A DNA stretch of 64,000 nt, taken from Phylloscopus collybita. Lineage: Eukaryota; Chordata; Aves; Passeriformes; Phylloscopidae. The DNA is taken from contig JAJNNQ010000004.1 in assembly GCA_027886175.1 (NCBI GenBank), forward strand, positions 14,213,501 through 14,277,500, given 5' to 3'. The notes beneath the pieces are model-generated. The model was not told where the DNA came from, made no database searches, and saw only the letters and a program-made list of their open reading frames with translations. Each line of letters begins with the position of its first letter. Positions within the stretch are counted from its first letter, which is position 1. A program made the translations under genes and the position numbers. Of this stretch, positions 36,311 to 49,149 are shown piece by piece.

Positions 36311-39300
36311 AAGACTACAATATCATAAAGCTACTTTTCTGTAATGAACTCTACAGTAATAGTACAAAATTTAACCCAAGGTTTAAGGAATCTCCAATAG
36401 AAATTTAAATTCAAATTTCTAGTCTCACAAGGCAAGAGATCTACTTGATGTGACAGTTTCTAAAAGATCAGACTCGAGGAGTAAAGAAGCTTTCTCTGGT
36501 AAAACGGCAATGTAGAAGGAATGTAATGAGTGAGGAAGTATATCTTGACAGACAACCACTGAAATCAAAGGCAAAGGAAAGTCCTCTATGGTGGTACTCT
36601 TGACACATCATCCATATGTAACACAAAGCACCATTTCATAATACTTTTGAATTATTCAGGTCAAAAATGCTCTGACAAAATTATAGTTAGACTTTAGAAT
36701 GTACCAAAGATATGCGCTTCAATAGCCTTCAAGGGAAATCAACTTTATAAAACCTATCTTGTTACCTGCTGGCTTATATTGCATGCTCTTTGTGCAAGTT
36801 TCTTCAGTGCATATATCTGCTATAATTACTGTCTCAGTAATGTGTGTTTACTATCAACATGCAAAAACTCACAGAAAATCTATATTTATGCCAGTGCTTA
36901 AAAGTTTACTCCCAGAGCATAAGTCTTTTGCACTCTCATGTCACACACCTTGCAGGATTAGCAATTTAAGATTACTGAGTGTTATATCTCACAGTGATCT
37001 CTAAATTAGAACTTCAACACTGTAAGTCATTATGTTTTGGTTTATTTTTTTAAACATAGTTTGACTTTTTTTAAAAAAAAGTAGAATATGTTATGAAAAA
37101 AAGATTTGGAATACTTACACTGTACTCTTCTGAAATATAATTATCTCCTCTCTTAAAAAAAGTCCTTTTTATGGAACAGAAGTTATAACTTTTATTATCT
37201 GTATTTTCAAATTCACGTGATTAACAATATAAGCTAACAACACAGTAGTTTTCTGTTAGAAATAATATAAATGGTCAGGAGAAATTTTCCGTAAATGTTT
37301 ATAATTAGAAATACTGTCTGTGATGTATCCAGTCCCCCCATCTCATAATTTTTCTCTTGGAAAAATACCACTTTATTACTACAATTAGAATTATTATAGA
37401 CATATGTTTCCTGCCGTTTCCACCCTTTATGGGTCTTTCCGATTTTGAGTTTACTGTGTTGCTTGCTATGTAGAAAATTTCAGAACATTTTCAGAGCCCA
37501 CAAGCAATACCACAGCACCAGGCAATATATTCTCAGCAAGTCGCATGTCAGAATTTACATAGTTCAATATTTGAAGGCTAAGGATTCTGAAGAACCACTC
37601 CAGGCAAACCTATAATGAAAAAAATCAACATCTGCTTTAAACCTGAGCAAAACAGAATGGTTTGTTACCTTACATATATATTACCTTGTAAGCACCAAAT
37701 AATGACCAAATAATTTCTTATGTCTCTTGTTTCTCTTGCATATTTTGAATTCACAAAAACCAACAAGGGTGTCATATGGACCCATACCAAGTTCATAAAA
37801 ATATTTTGGCAATTTATTCTGATGAAAGAGAATTATGGATAGAATTTGGTTTTGTTCTAAAACAAAGAAAAGAAAGAAAATTGAAAGCAAAACCAAAGCT
37901 ACCAGCCTTTGTTCCTGATTTTGTAAAATTTTTATATAAATCAGTCTTTAATACTCTTCAAAATCATTTTGCTTATTTTCTGTAGTGGTTCTCGTAAGGT
38001 TTAATGGAGAGCCCATTCTGTAATTTCTCTCCCTGAGAGAAGTGCTCACTGTATTATTACCAAAGCTCAGCATATGTCTCTTCATAGACTGTGGAGCAGT
38101 GACATTTCCATGTCAGCAGCTTTCCTTCTAAAAGAAATCTTGAAAAGTGCAACAGAAAAACATGAAGCAGATTCATAAATTACTCTTTAGTTTGGCTGCT
38201 CATTAGCATTTCATTGAATATTACAGCATTTGTGTGCCATTGCTGGTCTCACCAGTCCTATATCTTAGGTGTTTTGTAATTTTTTAATATTTTTTCAGGA
38301 AATACTGTAAGTGCCAACTCTTTGTCCATTCCACTTACAAAGCACAGCATGATGTTCTACTGAAAGTAGAGGATTAATTTTCCTAGGATGTGCAAACATT
38401 TTTTTAGTCTGCTAAATAAAACTCTTATTCTAGATCATTAGCACAGGTACAAAAAGGTGATATAAACTTGAATATTGTCTTTGACAGAGATTTTTTTTCC
38501 CCAGTAGTAGAAGTGTATTTTTTTGTGTACAATTTAGGGCATGGAGTTTTTACAGATTTAGAATAATTGACATCAGCAAAAAACTGAATGAGAAGTAGTA
38601 CAATAGATTTAAAGTAAGTTTATCACTACCTTACACACAAAAATATTAGAGTCAAAAGAATACATTAAAAAACTGGTTGTATGATCAACTCCCTAATCTC
38701 CTTTTCATTACTAAGGAAATATTAGCAGTCTCTTCAACCTAATGTCTTTTAGGAAAATATACTTATGACTGTAAACAGATGGCAAGAACATGCTGAGATC
38801 TTGCTAATTGTATTCTGTTCTTTGTTGTAACATCAATGGCTTATGACAGTGCTATAAAACCACTATTAGTTGGAGGTAAAATTCTAATTGCAACTGCTCA
38901 GCAGCAATAATTTCTGAGGGAGGGATGATCTGGCATAGAAGGCAAGAAGGCCCAAATACAGGAGAGGTCTGAAGAGGACAACTGCCCTTAATTTTTCTCT
39001 ACAAAGTAACAGCTGAGATGATATTGTGCATGATTTGTTTTAAGTAAAGAATAATCTCCTGATAGAAATCCATCCACTGAAATTTATTTAACAGGGTAGG
39101 CTAAAGATTAATAATATGTCATTCCTGTTAGTTATGTGTAACAGTTAATCATCTAACTCAGTACTTGGACAAAAATCAGTCTGTCTTGGTGACTCCAATA
39201 TGTAATGATTCTGGTATTTTTAGGCACTTCCAAATTTAGGTAACTCCTATATTTAGGTAATTTCTGATAATTTTAGGATTCCCTATTAAAAATGTTTATT

Positions 39301-40447
39301 AATTTCCTGAAATAATCTTAAGTCAGAATTGATGTGTTCTGTGGTTTCATGATACAGTGAAATATCAACATTATGGGGTTTTGCAATTTCTGTTGAGGAA
39401 TGCTGGTTGAATAAAAGTCTATGGACTTTGAATTAACAGGATAATGAGAGAAAGGGTTTAGACAGCTGCTGTGTTTATGGATCAGCATAATGTCTGTGTC
39501 TTTTAATAATATGAAAAAGTAAGAAGTACATTATGACTAAAGGGAAGACAGAGTAGAACTGGAATTGTTTTTCCAAAAAAGCCACACATCTCTCTTTGAA
39601 GATTTCTCTAGATTGGGCTACGAAAAAAAGGTATAAATTACCTACTCAAATATTGGCAATCTTGTTTGAAGTTTGAGGTGGAACTATGTGACCTCCAGAA
39701 GACCCCTCCAAGTAGTACTATTACAGTTCTATGGAAAAAGCAGCAGAGTTTGTCTGAGAAGCTTTTATTAGTTGCAAGCTTTAATAGCAGATAATACACC
39801 ATGAAATCATAGAGGTGACATAAAAAGACATTAATATTGAAATATACTGCAAAGAGAACATATTAGGCTGATTTATTTTAAAACTCAGTTGTATCAGGTC
39901 ATTTATCAGTTAAGCAGGCAAGTGGAGAATAAGGCTAATGCATTTCAAATACGACAGAATTTCTGAAGCTCATCACAGTATATTCACAGATATCTACTAT
40001 TGCTTCCTTAAATATAGTAGAGGCTCAAGGATTCCTACAATTTAATTCTCATATATAAATAATTAGTTGAAATCACTCATGCTCTCCAACAAGCTCAAAT
40101 ACTTCTCTGTAAATATATTGCATGCCTTTTAGTTACAGATATATTCTGCAAATGTATATTCATATTAAAATGAATCAAAATACCTTTCAAAATCCTTTAA
40201 ATTGAAACAATTTCAGTGATTTTATCAGTCAAATTCAAAAAATTCTAGTCATGGAAGACAATGTAAAAATTTCCCACAAATAGTTTGCAAGGCCAGGTTA
40301 TCTTCTGGGAATTATTAACCAGGTTATCCCTGGTTATTACAGGGATCAAGTAATATATGTGGTTCCTATAGAATTTCAATAAATATGTTTCCAGCAAAAG
40401 CATCTTAAGGAACATCTTCAAGTGATTTTTCTTTAGTGTGAAAGAAA
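36311..40447. other. Noncoding sequence, nothing recognised
   Basis: No gene, RNA gene or named repeat is supported. The 69-codon plus-strand frame at 37,776-37,985 overlaps a 71-codon minus-strand frame and shows no domain. About 38,160-38,340 is rich in TAAT/ATTA cores and could be a conserved noncoding element. Confidence 0.5.
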
Positions 40448-41067
40448 TGTAGTGGTTTGGTAGTGGTTTTGTTGGGAACAGTTAAATTTTATTTATTTAT
40501 AAATTTATTTATTTATATGAGCTATTATTCATAATAGCTCATAGAGTTCCATGTCTGGATATCTGCGAAAAAGAGTTTTGATGGGTCAGGGCTGGTTTCA
40601 TTATTCCTGGACAGTGCTTGCACATCATCTAGGCCTTTTCTGCTTCCCACATATTCAAGAGAGGCACATGCTGCCCGACCGGCGAGCAGATGGTGTGCAC
40701 AGGAGCCTGGGATGGACACTGCTGGACAGGTGACTCCAAATGACCAAAGGAATATCCTGCCCCATTTGAAACGCTGCTGAAAATCAAGAGCTATGAGCAG
40801 AAGGAGTAAGGAGGTAAGTTTGGAATTATGATGCTTGTCTTCCCAAATCCTTTTTCAAAGTGTTGGAGCCCATCTTTCCTGGAGGTGGCTGAACCTGCCT
40901 ATCTATGGGAAGCAGTCAATTATTTAATTATTTTGTTTAGTTTGTGAACACACTTTTGCTTTACCTATAAACTCTTCTCTCTCTTACCTTTCAAATAGCT
41001 TCTCTCAGCCTGCTGAGGTGAGTGAGTGGCTTTGTGGAGCTGAGTTGATATCTTGGGTTAAATCACA
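40448..41067 (+). mobile_element. Solo LTR, songbird ERVK-like
   Basis: The block runs from TGTAGTGGTTTGG to GGTTAAATCACA, so it has TG...CA ends. It shares ordered segments with the LTR at 56,537-56,980: GGACAGGTGACTCCAAATGA (40,724) against GGACAGTTGACCCCAACTGA (56,753), and TTTTGCTTTACCTATAAACT against TTTTGCTTTCCCTATCAAAC. GATGCTTGTCTTCCCAA and CTGGAGGTGGCTGAACCTGC are further segments I associate with songbird ERVK LTRs. It carries an AT-rich insert with a perfect hairpin at 40,518-40,541. No primer-binding site or viral gene follows, and flanking bases do not form a clear 6-bp duplication. It is best read as a solo LTR. Confidence 0.65.
40518..40541. repeat. Perfect hairpin, 10-bp arms, inside the LTR
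   Basis: TGAGCTATTA (40,518-40,527) and TAATAGCTCA (40,532-40,541) are exact reverse complements with a TTCA loop. It follows two copies of an ATTTATTTAT motif. Confidence 0.95.
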
Positions 41068-41288
41068 GAGAGTTTGACCTGTAAAGACCTTAGGTAAAAC
41101 ATCTTGTGTTAAAGGTCCTGTAAAGATCAGAAGAAGTCAGATGGGAAAAAGCTGCCCATTTTTCTTCTCTGAACTTGTCATCTCTGCCCAAATTTATAGT
41201 AACGTAGAAATGGGTGACCTTCAGAAGATATAATTTCTGTTCTGATGCAACATTTTAAACATATTTACTTCTACTTTAATGGCAGCTT

Positions 41289-41292
<4 letters not shown>

Positions 41293-41336
<44 letters not shown>
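41293..41336. repeat. Poly-T run of 44
   Basis: An uninterrupted T run lies about 225 bases downstream of the LTR end. No retrocopy is recognisable beside it. Confidence 0.95.
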
Positions 41337-41338
<2 letters not shown>

Positions 41339-41991
41339 CTACTGAACATACCAAAGGGTAGTAAGTTTAAAATCATGACAAAAGCAAAATTTCAACATCT
41401 ATATATTCAACTTTGGGTTGTCTTTTTTGTCCTTTTTACTCATCTATGAAATTCTGATGTAAATCTGGATGAAGGAATGACAAACATTTATAGCTTAAGA
41501 GACTCTGAGCAGTGAGTACTGTCATGGATTCTTGGAAGAGTGAGTGTAGAATGAAGACACAAAGCACAATAATGCCATTTTAGTTCTTAACTCCAATCTC
41601 ACATTCAAACATGTGAAAAAATGTGAAGATTCAGTTCTGAACCTTCATATTGACAAGGTATTCAGTACAGTAGCCGGAAGATACACCATTCAGCCAAATG
41701 ACACAATGAGCCAAATGATCATGTCTTGTAAGTAAACCCTGCATTTCTTATTTTCACTCCTGTTTTATCATGCTATCACAGATGTTAATACTTGAAGCAA
41801 AATTTCCCATTAACATACTATAATTAAAAGGTTATTACAAGAGAAAAACTGTTTAGAGTCTTACTGTGTCTTTGAAGTTGATATTAAATGTTTCAATTTA
41901 AAATTAGTCATCCTAGAAATGATATAGTTATCCTAGAAATAATAAGGCAATATGGGAAGGAAAAAATGTATTTTGAATGTCCTTGTCAGTT

Positions 41992-42011
41992 TGTGTGTGT
42001 GTGTGTGTGTG
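41992..42011. repeat. (GT)n dinucleotide microsatellite
   Basis: About ten GT units lie between TTGTCAGTT and GATGCTGG. Confidence 0.95.
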
Positions 42012-45000
42012 ATGCTGGTCTTTAATTACTTAAAAACTGTTTCTGCTGAAGGACATCTGCCTAATTTTCAAATAACTGCCTTAAAATGGAAGATTTTAAA
42101 ATCCACACTTTTTCTTCAAACCTTGAAAATCCTTTGGCACAAATCTTAATTTTTTTTAGCCTTTTATAGAATTCTATAAAATTCATCATACATTTTAAAT
42201 AAATTTGGGGCAACCATTCTGTTTAGACTATGACTGTAAATAGATGGACAATAGCTCTGGAAAATACTGATGCCTATAGCAATTTTAGGTCTGCATTAGT
42301 ATCTGGAAATGCCATCTCTTCCATAGCAAGAGATTTAGGTGCTTATAAATAATATTTACTCCCTTATCTTCATACTAAATTTCTTCTCACACTAGTTTAT
42401 TCCTAAGGCAGTAGTGCTTGAAAATATAGGGCAATACTGCCTTTTTTAAAGCTATCAGACTGTTCCTAAACAGCAGTCCTATGAATTCCCTGCTAAGCAA
42501 AATAAACTTGACATCGACATTATTCTGAAAATACTTTTTCTTTTTTTTTTTCCTGTGAATTTTAGTATGTAACATCTGCCTCAGTAAAGAACAAAGTGTG
42601 CTCTCTTCAGTTCCTAGGTCAAAATGCCTCTGAAGGTAATTGCACAGGGCTTGCAAAAACTGTTACAATACTGTCACTAAATAAAAAAAAAAAAAAAACA
42701 ACAAAACCTTTCTTCTCATTGTTTTATGAACTGCAGTAGTCTAAACTCAGTTTTAGCATATTGGAGTAATGTGTTTGCCATTTTTAGTGAAGAGCACTAA
42801 AAAACTTACTTTATTAAAATGAAAAAGACACAGATATTCATCATATAATCTGAATAAAAGAAGACATTTGATGCAGTACAACACAAAGGAACGACACTCA
42901 CACACCGAGATGTCCAAGGCAAAAAAAAAAAAAGATTGTTTACAGACCTTGACACTTATAGAATTCCAACAGTGACTGTGGATTGGAGGAAGGAAATCTT
43001 CCTCTCCAACCACACTGGTCAACCCAACGGTCCATCAACAGTCTCCTCCTTATGAGAAGAATGTAAACACGAAAGGACAGTTATGATAACAATAGGTTGT
43101 TTTTGTGAAAATAGTGAGAGACTCCATTAAAAAAATAAACAATCAGAAGGCTGAAATAGAACTTTGGAAAACTTAAAAAAAACCAGAGGAGAACAGAAAA
43201 AACCCAAGCAACAGACATCACTTAGGTTTTTACCAGGACCTTTCACACTTAGAGTAGTACAGTGCCAAAATAATGAAAAATTTTAAATTGATAATTGATA
43301 AAGCTAGCAGGACTTGCTTTACAAATGACTGAAAACTGAAAAAAGAAATTCTGAAATTTCCGTGGGGTATATTTAGATCTATACTAGGATATATTTTTAT
43401 TCTCAAATTAACAAAGGACTAGAGCAGACCTTTTATAAAGCAGGTGCCTTCCTTTGTGCATGAATATTTCTGTCTGAATATGATAAGGAAATGACATAAA
43501 TTTCATCAGAGGATAGAAAATGTATTAAAATTGAACAATGTGGAACATTTTCCTTTGTTGAGGTATAGTACTGGATGTCATAATAATAGTTGTGTTATCC
43601 TCTCTTCCTATATATGGCCAGAGCTGAACCCAAAATGATGATTATTTTTTGGAATTGAAGTTCAGGGATAAAAATGTATGCTTTATACTCAATATTAAAA
43701 GCCATAACATTCTAGAGTGAAATTATCTACCATGTTGTGTTAAAGAGGCTATTGTGTGACACAGGATAGAGGTAAGATTGGAGAAAATGGCATGATTTTG
43801 GAAAACTTTTATTTTTGTGGCCTTTTCACCAGGTCTTGAAATTGTGAAGAAAATATTCTGCTGGAATAAATTTTCAGCAGCTAGTAAATTTATTTATGCA
43901 CCCTCGAATAAAAGTTACATTTATAAAAATGGAGGAATTACTTTAGTAGCAAAATATTTCAAAAGAGAGATTCTAATTTTTTTTTTTAAATTGGAAGAGC
44001 AGTTCGTCATAATACAGAGCTTTGAATTACCCAAGTTAGAATAATATTGGTAAAGTTCTATAACATATGAATGAATCTTTTAAGCAAATTAGACTCAATA
44101 TAGTCTTTTGGGATTTTCCTCACAAATAAATGGAGTGGACAAGTGCTTATCATAAAAAGGCATTAATAAATTCATTTATATTAATAAATTTTATGTTTTA
44201 ATCCCACATCATTTTGTGGTTGCAACATCAGAAGATATAAGGTGGGGGTATCAAAACATTGAGTATATTTAAATCAAATTATATTCTTAAAATGTCTCCT
44301 GGAAAGAAAAAAAAATATCTGTATACAGAGATTAAATGCTTTTAGAGACAGTTGTTACTGATCATTTGTGACAGGAGATGAATCTCTACAGTTAAAATAA
44401 CTGCAGGAAAGTTGCCAAGCCATCAGGTTTTATTAAATGCAACCCCAAAACCCAAGTCCATCAGTGTTTTCGCATATGACAACATAATGTCTTGCTCTGA
44501 AAGCATCACGAAGCACCCAGCAATGAATATGTATTTGAGAAATCATGGAAAAAATTCAGAGTAGTTGCCATAAAATTAGAATTCAATCACAAGAAAATCT
44601 GCAGACTGACACATCTCAATAGAAATGGAGAAGCAAAGCCAATGTTTAACCTTTATGTGTTTTTCACAAACATTCTATCTTTACGTGCTTAAAATACTTC
44701 AGAAGTGTAGAAGAAAGCACAAGCCACTAAGGAAAATAGAGGAAACAGATTTCTTGAAACAACAGAAATAGCCTGGGGTGACAAGGAGTTGTTTCATTAT
44801 TAAGCTGTGAAATTACTTGAAATTTAGCCCATGATACATCAGGAAGAAGTCAGGTTTATTGGTCTTTTACCTTGGCTGAAATTTGCAAGTTGAAAAGATG
44901 CATTAGGAGCATTAGATTTTTTTCAGGGTTACAAGCTGCTGCAAGTTAGAACATGAGATAACTGTACAAGCATGTGTCATTCCAGCCTCTTTCATCCTTC

Positions 45001-46786
45001 AGTTTTGTCCAGCCTATTTCTGAGGTAAAACGTGTCTCTGACCGTAGTTTTACTGAGGCCATCCTTTGCCCATGGCAATAGCAGCAACATCTTCTTGGCA
45101 TCTGATTGTGAATGTGACAGCCATGCCAGTGAAGGCTTGGAAGAGAGATGAAAAAAAAGACATTCAAGGCATCTGAAGTCCTGTCATTATGTTCACATAT
45201 CCTTTACACTTTCGTAAGTGTATAGATAAGAGTAGCAAAATGAGACTACTCAAATTAATATTCTTGTAATTAATGTACAGCACACAATGGTAGAAACCAC
45301 ACCAAACAGAGATTTGTGTCTTCTGCTTTATAAACCAAACCAATGAAATGCTATCCTGCATAATTTTGAAAGTCATGAAACATAGGCTGCTAAGTAACAC
45401 TGATGTTTTTAGCTTTTGAGCTTTTCAGTGTTTATTTTCAAGTCCATACTCAGACTTTTCTGCACAAACCCAAAATTTTGATTACCAGGACTATGATTTG
45501 CAGCAATAGATTTCTTAAATTTTGTTTTAAATCCTGAGAGAACAGATTTTTTTTTTTTTGTCTGTTGAATTGCATACATTAAAAATTTTCAATGTTTGTT
45601 CATCCAACACAATGAATGTTCACTTCAAGATTTTTCTTTTGGTGTAATGTCACAATATGAGTCAAAATTCATTTTGTTTTCTCAGCTGTTACTTTCCTAC
45701 TAGATGAAAAATCCTTATAATGATTCTTTTTTATATAATAGACATAAATTCAGAAAAATAATATTTACCTGAAAACTTATTACATAATTTATGTTACCTA
45801 CATTATTCTTGTCCTAGAAATTTCTTCTAAAAAGTCAATTCTATTAATAAGCTTGAGAGAAACCACTATTAAAAAAAAATAGAACTATCAGTAGCCTGAG
45901 GGGAATTTCAGTTATTTGGTTGTCATCACTTTACACTTGCAGATAGAAAAGATTACATTCATGATGAAAAATTTCTGCCAACCTCATAAAGTCAGCTTTC
46001 TAAAGCATGGTAGATCAGTAGGTTATCATATATTATATTTATATATTCTCTATTACTATTAAATTAATCTTTCTCCCCTATCCTTTGCCTTTTCTTATGT
46101 TAATTTCACATTTGATTTGTTTTTACTTTCACCATGAGGACTGCATCTTACTTCAGCTCATGTTTTTCCCCAGCTCACCAGCTTTCTTACTGAAGAAGAC
46201 AGAAAAATTAAAATGAACAGAAAGTGAAACACTTGACGCAGATAATAAAACTTCATAGCAAACCCCCAAATAGCTACACAAGCAGAGAAGCCAAGTCTGT
46301 CCATCTACAGAGCTGTGTCTCCCACATTTTGCCAAGACATTAATTTCTTCTCCCTTTTCTCAGAACAACTCTTTACCAGCCTTTTACACACTCCCCTCAC
46401 ACCCTGACTCCTGTCTGTCTCCTTTTTTGGATAGGTAAGTGACAGTGTGTTCTGTGACTGGTTTGAATCAATCAGTTTGTTTGCCAACTACTGTATGTGG
46501 CCGTTGCCTTTTTCAGGAGATGACACAAGAGTCAGTCTTGATGCTACAATTACCTGGAGTTTTTTGAATTAATCTTTTGAGTTCCATAAGATAGGAAAAA
46601 CTTAATAGTTTCCTTTCCTTTCAATGAGAATTATTAATTTTGTTATCAAGAAGATGAGGGAGTATGATTGAACAAACCATACTGCTTCAGGAGGACAGGC
46701 TAAAAACAATCCTCCACTGAGGAAGAATTTTTTGTTTTGTCAGTCAAAAGTAAATTAGCAACAACAGTTTTGTTTTGGTTGGTCTT

Positions 46787-46788
<2 letters not shown>

Positions 46789-46837
<49 letters not shown>

Positions 46838-46880
46838 CTTCTCTCTGTTTGTTTTTGTTGTTGTTGTTGTGTTTGTTTGT
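46789..46880. repeat. Poly-T run of 49 followed by a T/G tract
   Basis: Forty-nine T (46,789-46,837) are followed by CTTCTCTCTG and then GTTTG and GTT units to about 46,880. The whole is a T/G-rich low-complexity block, the opposite strand sense to the A/C tracts elsewhere in the window. The poly-Phe frame across it is an artefact. Confidence 0.95.
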
Positions 46881-49000
46881 TTTAATTTAAATTACTTTGA
46901 CTTTAAAAGAGTTGCAGAAAGAATAAGCTGATGAGGGAATTAGAGACCTTCTGGGTACCAAACCAAAGATAAAGCTTTCTAAATAGTTACTAACAGAAAG
47001 GCTTTTGCTAAACAGTATCAAATGTTCAATAAAAATTAGGTGCCAGAAGGATAGGAAAAAAATGTGAATTTATTTGAGAAAGAAAAGATCTGACACAAAG
47101 CAAAATGAAGAAGAAAAGAGAAGGCAAAAAACATCTACAATGGCAGTAATTTAGGTAAAGGCCAGCTGATCCAGAAGCATCTTGTAAATAATAGATCTTT
47201 GGAACACTGTTAGCTGTTTACAAATTAACGTGGAAGAAAATGACACTGAAAAAATTAAAGCTCTTCTAAGCAGAACAGACAAGGCAAAAATTCACTTTTG
47301 AACAAAATGTGTGGTTTAGATGCATTTTCATCTTATCAATTGTAGTAAATTAGGCATAACAAAACAAAATAAGGGGCCATGAAAAAAAACATAATTGTTA
47401 CCAGACACTCAGTAACAGTCAAAACTTAAGCTTGAATTGCAGGAAGCTGAAAAGGATTGGAGAGGAAATAAATCAAAGTTACTACAGAATTTCTCCCATC
47501 TACCTGAGACAAGTGCCAGCAGAAAGAGCTGCCTGACAATTTTATCCAGAAGAGATTACTTTGGGCAGCATCACATGGACAGGAAGAGGCAGAAAAATAG
47601 CTACTTATGAATTTTTTAACAAATTCAAGCTTTTTATTGGGAAAAATTGTTTAAAAATAATTTTCTTGTGGTAAGAAGCAAAGACATTTGTTAGATATTG
47701 GAAATACAGATCCAGGTCCTTAATTGTGTGGTAAGCAAAATCAGATGGAGAGACTCATTGAATCAACCTAAAGCCAAATCTGCAAGGATTCTTACTATGG
47801 ATGCCATCAAGGAAATTACATCCTGTTTGATAGCTTTCATTCCCCTTGGGAGAGCTACCCTATTGCAAAAGAACTCAATAAATTGTTTTATTTCATTATT
47901 TATAAAAAAAATACTCTCTTTCCCCAGATAAAATAGATGAATAGGGAAGACTTGTTTTACATATATAAGTTTAGATGAGTAAGGGGTGAGGTTCAGAAAA
48001 ATTGGTCAGTTGATATTAAAAAAATTATTGAAAAGTGAGTTAGATTCTATTCCATTCATGTGGAAGGGTGAGCAATTTAAGAGATGTATAGTCTTAAATG
48101 CAGAGAATGTAGACAAAATGGGACAGAAGAAGGGAGCCATCTCTAGTCTCATTCATAAAAAAAGAAATCATTACTAGAACATATTGAATCCTATGGACAG
48201 GAATGGTGGATACTGGTTTGTACAAGAGACACTATTGCACACAAGACAAATTTGCCATTTTTAAAAGAGCTTCAACCATAATTTCAAATTACCCACACAA
48301 ATTTTCCGGGGAAGGTATGTACTCTTGCACATTTTGTCTCCTAGCAGCTGTCTTTCAAAAAAATTTTTCTTAGGCTGTCTATAAATATAGCAGCAGCCTG
48401 TAACCTGATGTCAGCAGACTCCTAGAAGTCTGCAGGGTACTTCCAGTTGTAAGTTTTTCTTGGCAAAGGCTTAAAAACCAACCACATTCTTCTTTAGCCT
48501 ACTAACTTCTGCTCATGTGGGTAGTCGATGTTAGTCAAATGATACATAAGCTTTTTGGCTTCAGGTATTTTTTTGCTTTGATTTCCATCCCTTCTGATTT
48601 TTCATTGCAAGTTTTTAGAGATGTAAAGTGTTGCATGAAATATTTTCTAAACTGGTGATTCTATATCTTTTGCCAACATCATAATAAAAATACATTTCTG
48701 GAGGCAAGTGTTCCTCTGAAATATTTTTTACATCAATTTGAATTACTCATAGATTTCATGGTAGAATTGAATCTTTTTGTATTGATTACAGTATGGTACA
48801 TAATTGAGAAGTTTGTGATTTTATTATATTAGCTTAACAATAGGTACCTCTGTTCCAGAATAATTATGGTGGAAAAAGCAAATGCAATTGATACACTGAA
48901 TTAGAGAAAAAGCAAACTCATATGTTATTATATTAATACTTCTTAGAAAAAGGAATGCAAATGTCAGACTTCAAGTCAGAAAATATTGGAGAAGTGAATG
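46881..49000. other. Noncoding sequence, nothing recognised
   Basis: AT-rich sequence with no gene, RNA gene or named repeat that I can support. Confidence 0.6.
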
Positions 49001-49149
49001 CCTTCCAGAGTTCAAGAAACGTTTGGACAATGCTTTCATCACACAGTATGATTCTTGGGGCTGTTCTGTTCAGGGCCAGGAGTTGGACTTTCGGTGATCC
49101 TTGTGCATCCCTTCCAACTCAGGATATCCTGTGATTCTGTGATTCTATG
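49001..49149 (+). mobile_element. CR1 LINE fragment, 3' terminus with octamer tail
   Basis: The sequence matches a CR1 3' end in order: GAGTTCAAGAAACGTTTGGA, CAATGCTTTCATCAC, GGGCCAGGAGTTGGACTTTC, CCCTTCCAACTCAGGATATC, then the tail TGATTCTG TGATTCTATG. The tail of short tandem octamers is the hallmark of CR1. The copy is only about 150 bp long, a typical severe 5' truncation. Its 3' sequence differs from that of the element at 23,660-25,346, so it belongs to another CR1 subfamily. Confidence 0.85.

Larger units (their letters stand above)
41068..46788. other. Noncoding sequence, nothing recognised
   Basis: AT-rich sequence with a long poly-T run (41,293-41,336) and a (GT)n array (41,992-42,011), listed separately, and a poly-A run near 42,683-42,698. 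Short open frames in it show no recognisable protein. Confidence 0.55.

Noticed and set aside
40790..40825. GGAGGTAAGTTT as the splice donor of a host gene
   Set aside because: It lies inside the LTR and has no associated upstream exon or transcript evidence.
46737..46931. Plus-strand frame with a long hydrophobic run that mimics a membrane segment
   Set aside because: The run is poly-Phe from 49 T; it is a homopolymer artefact.
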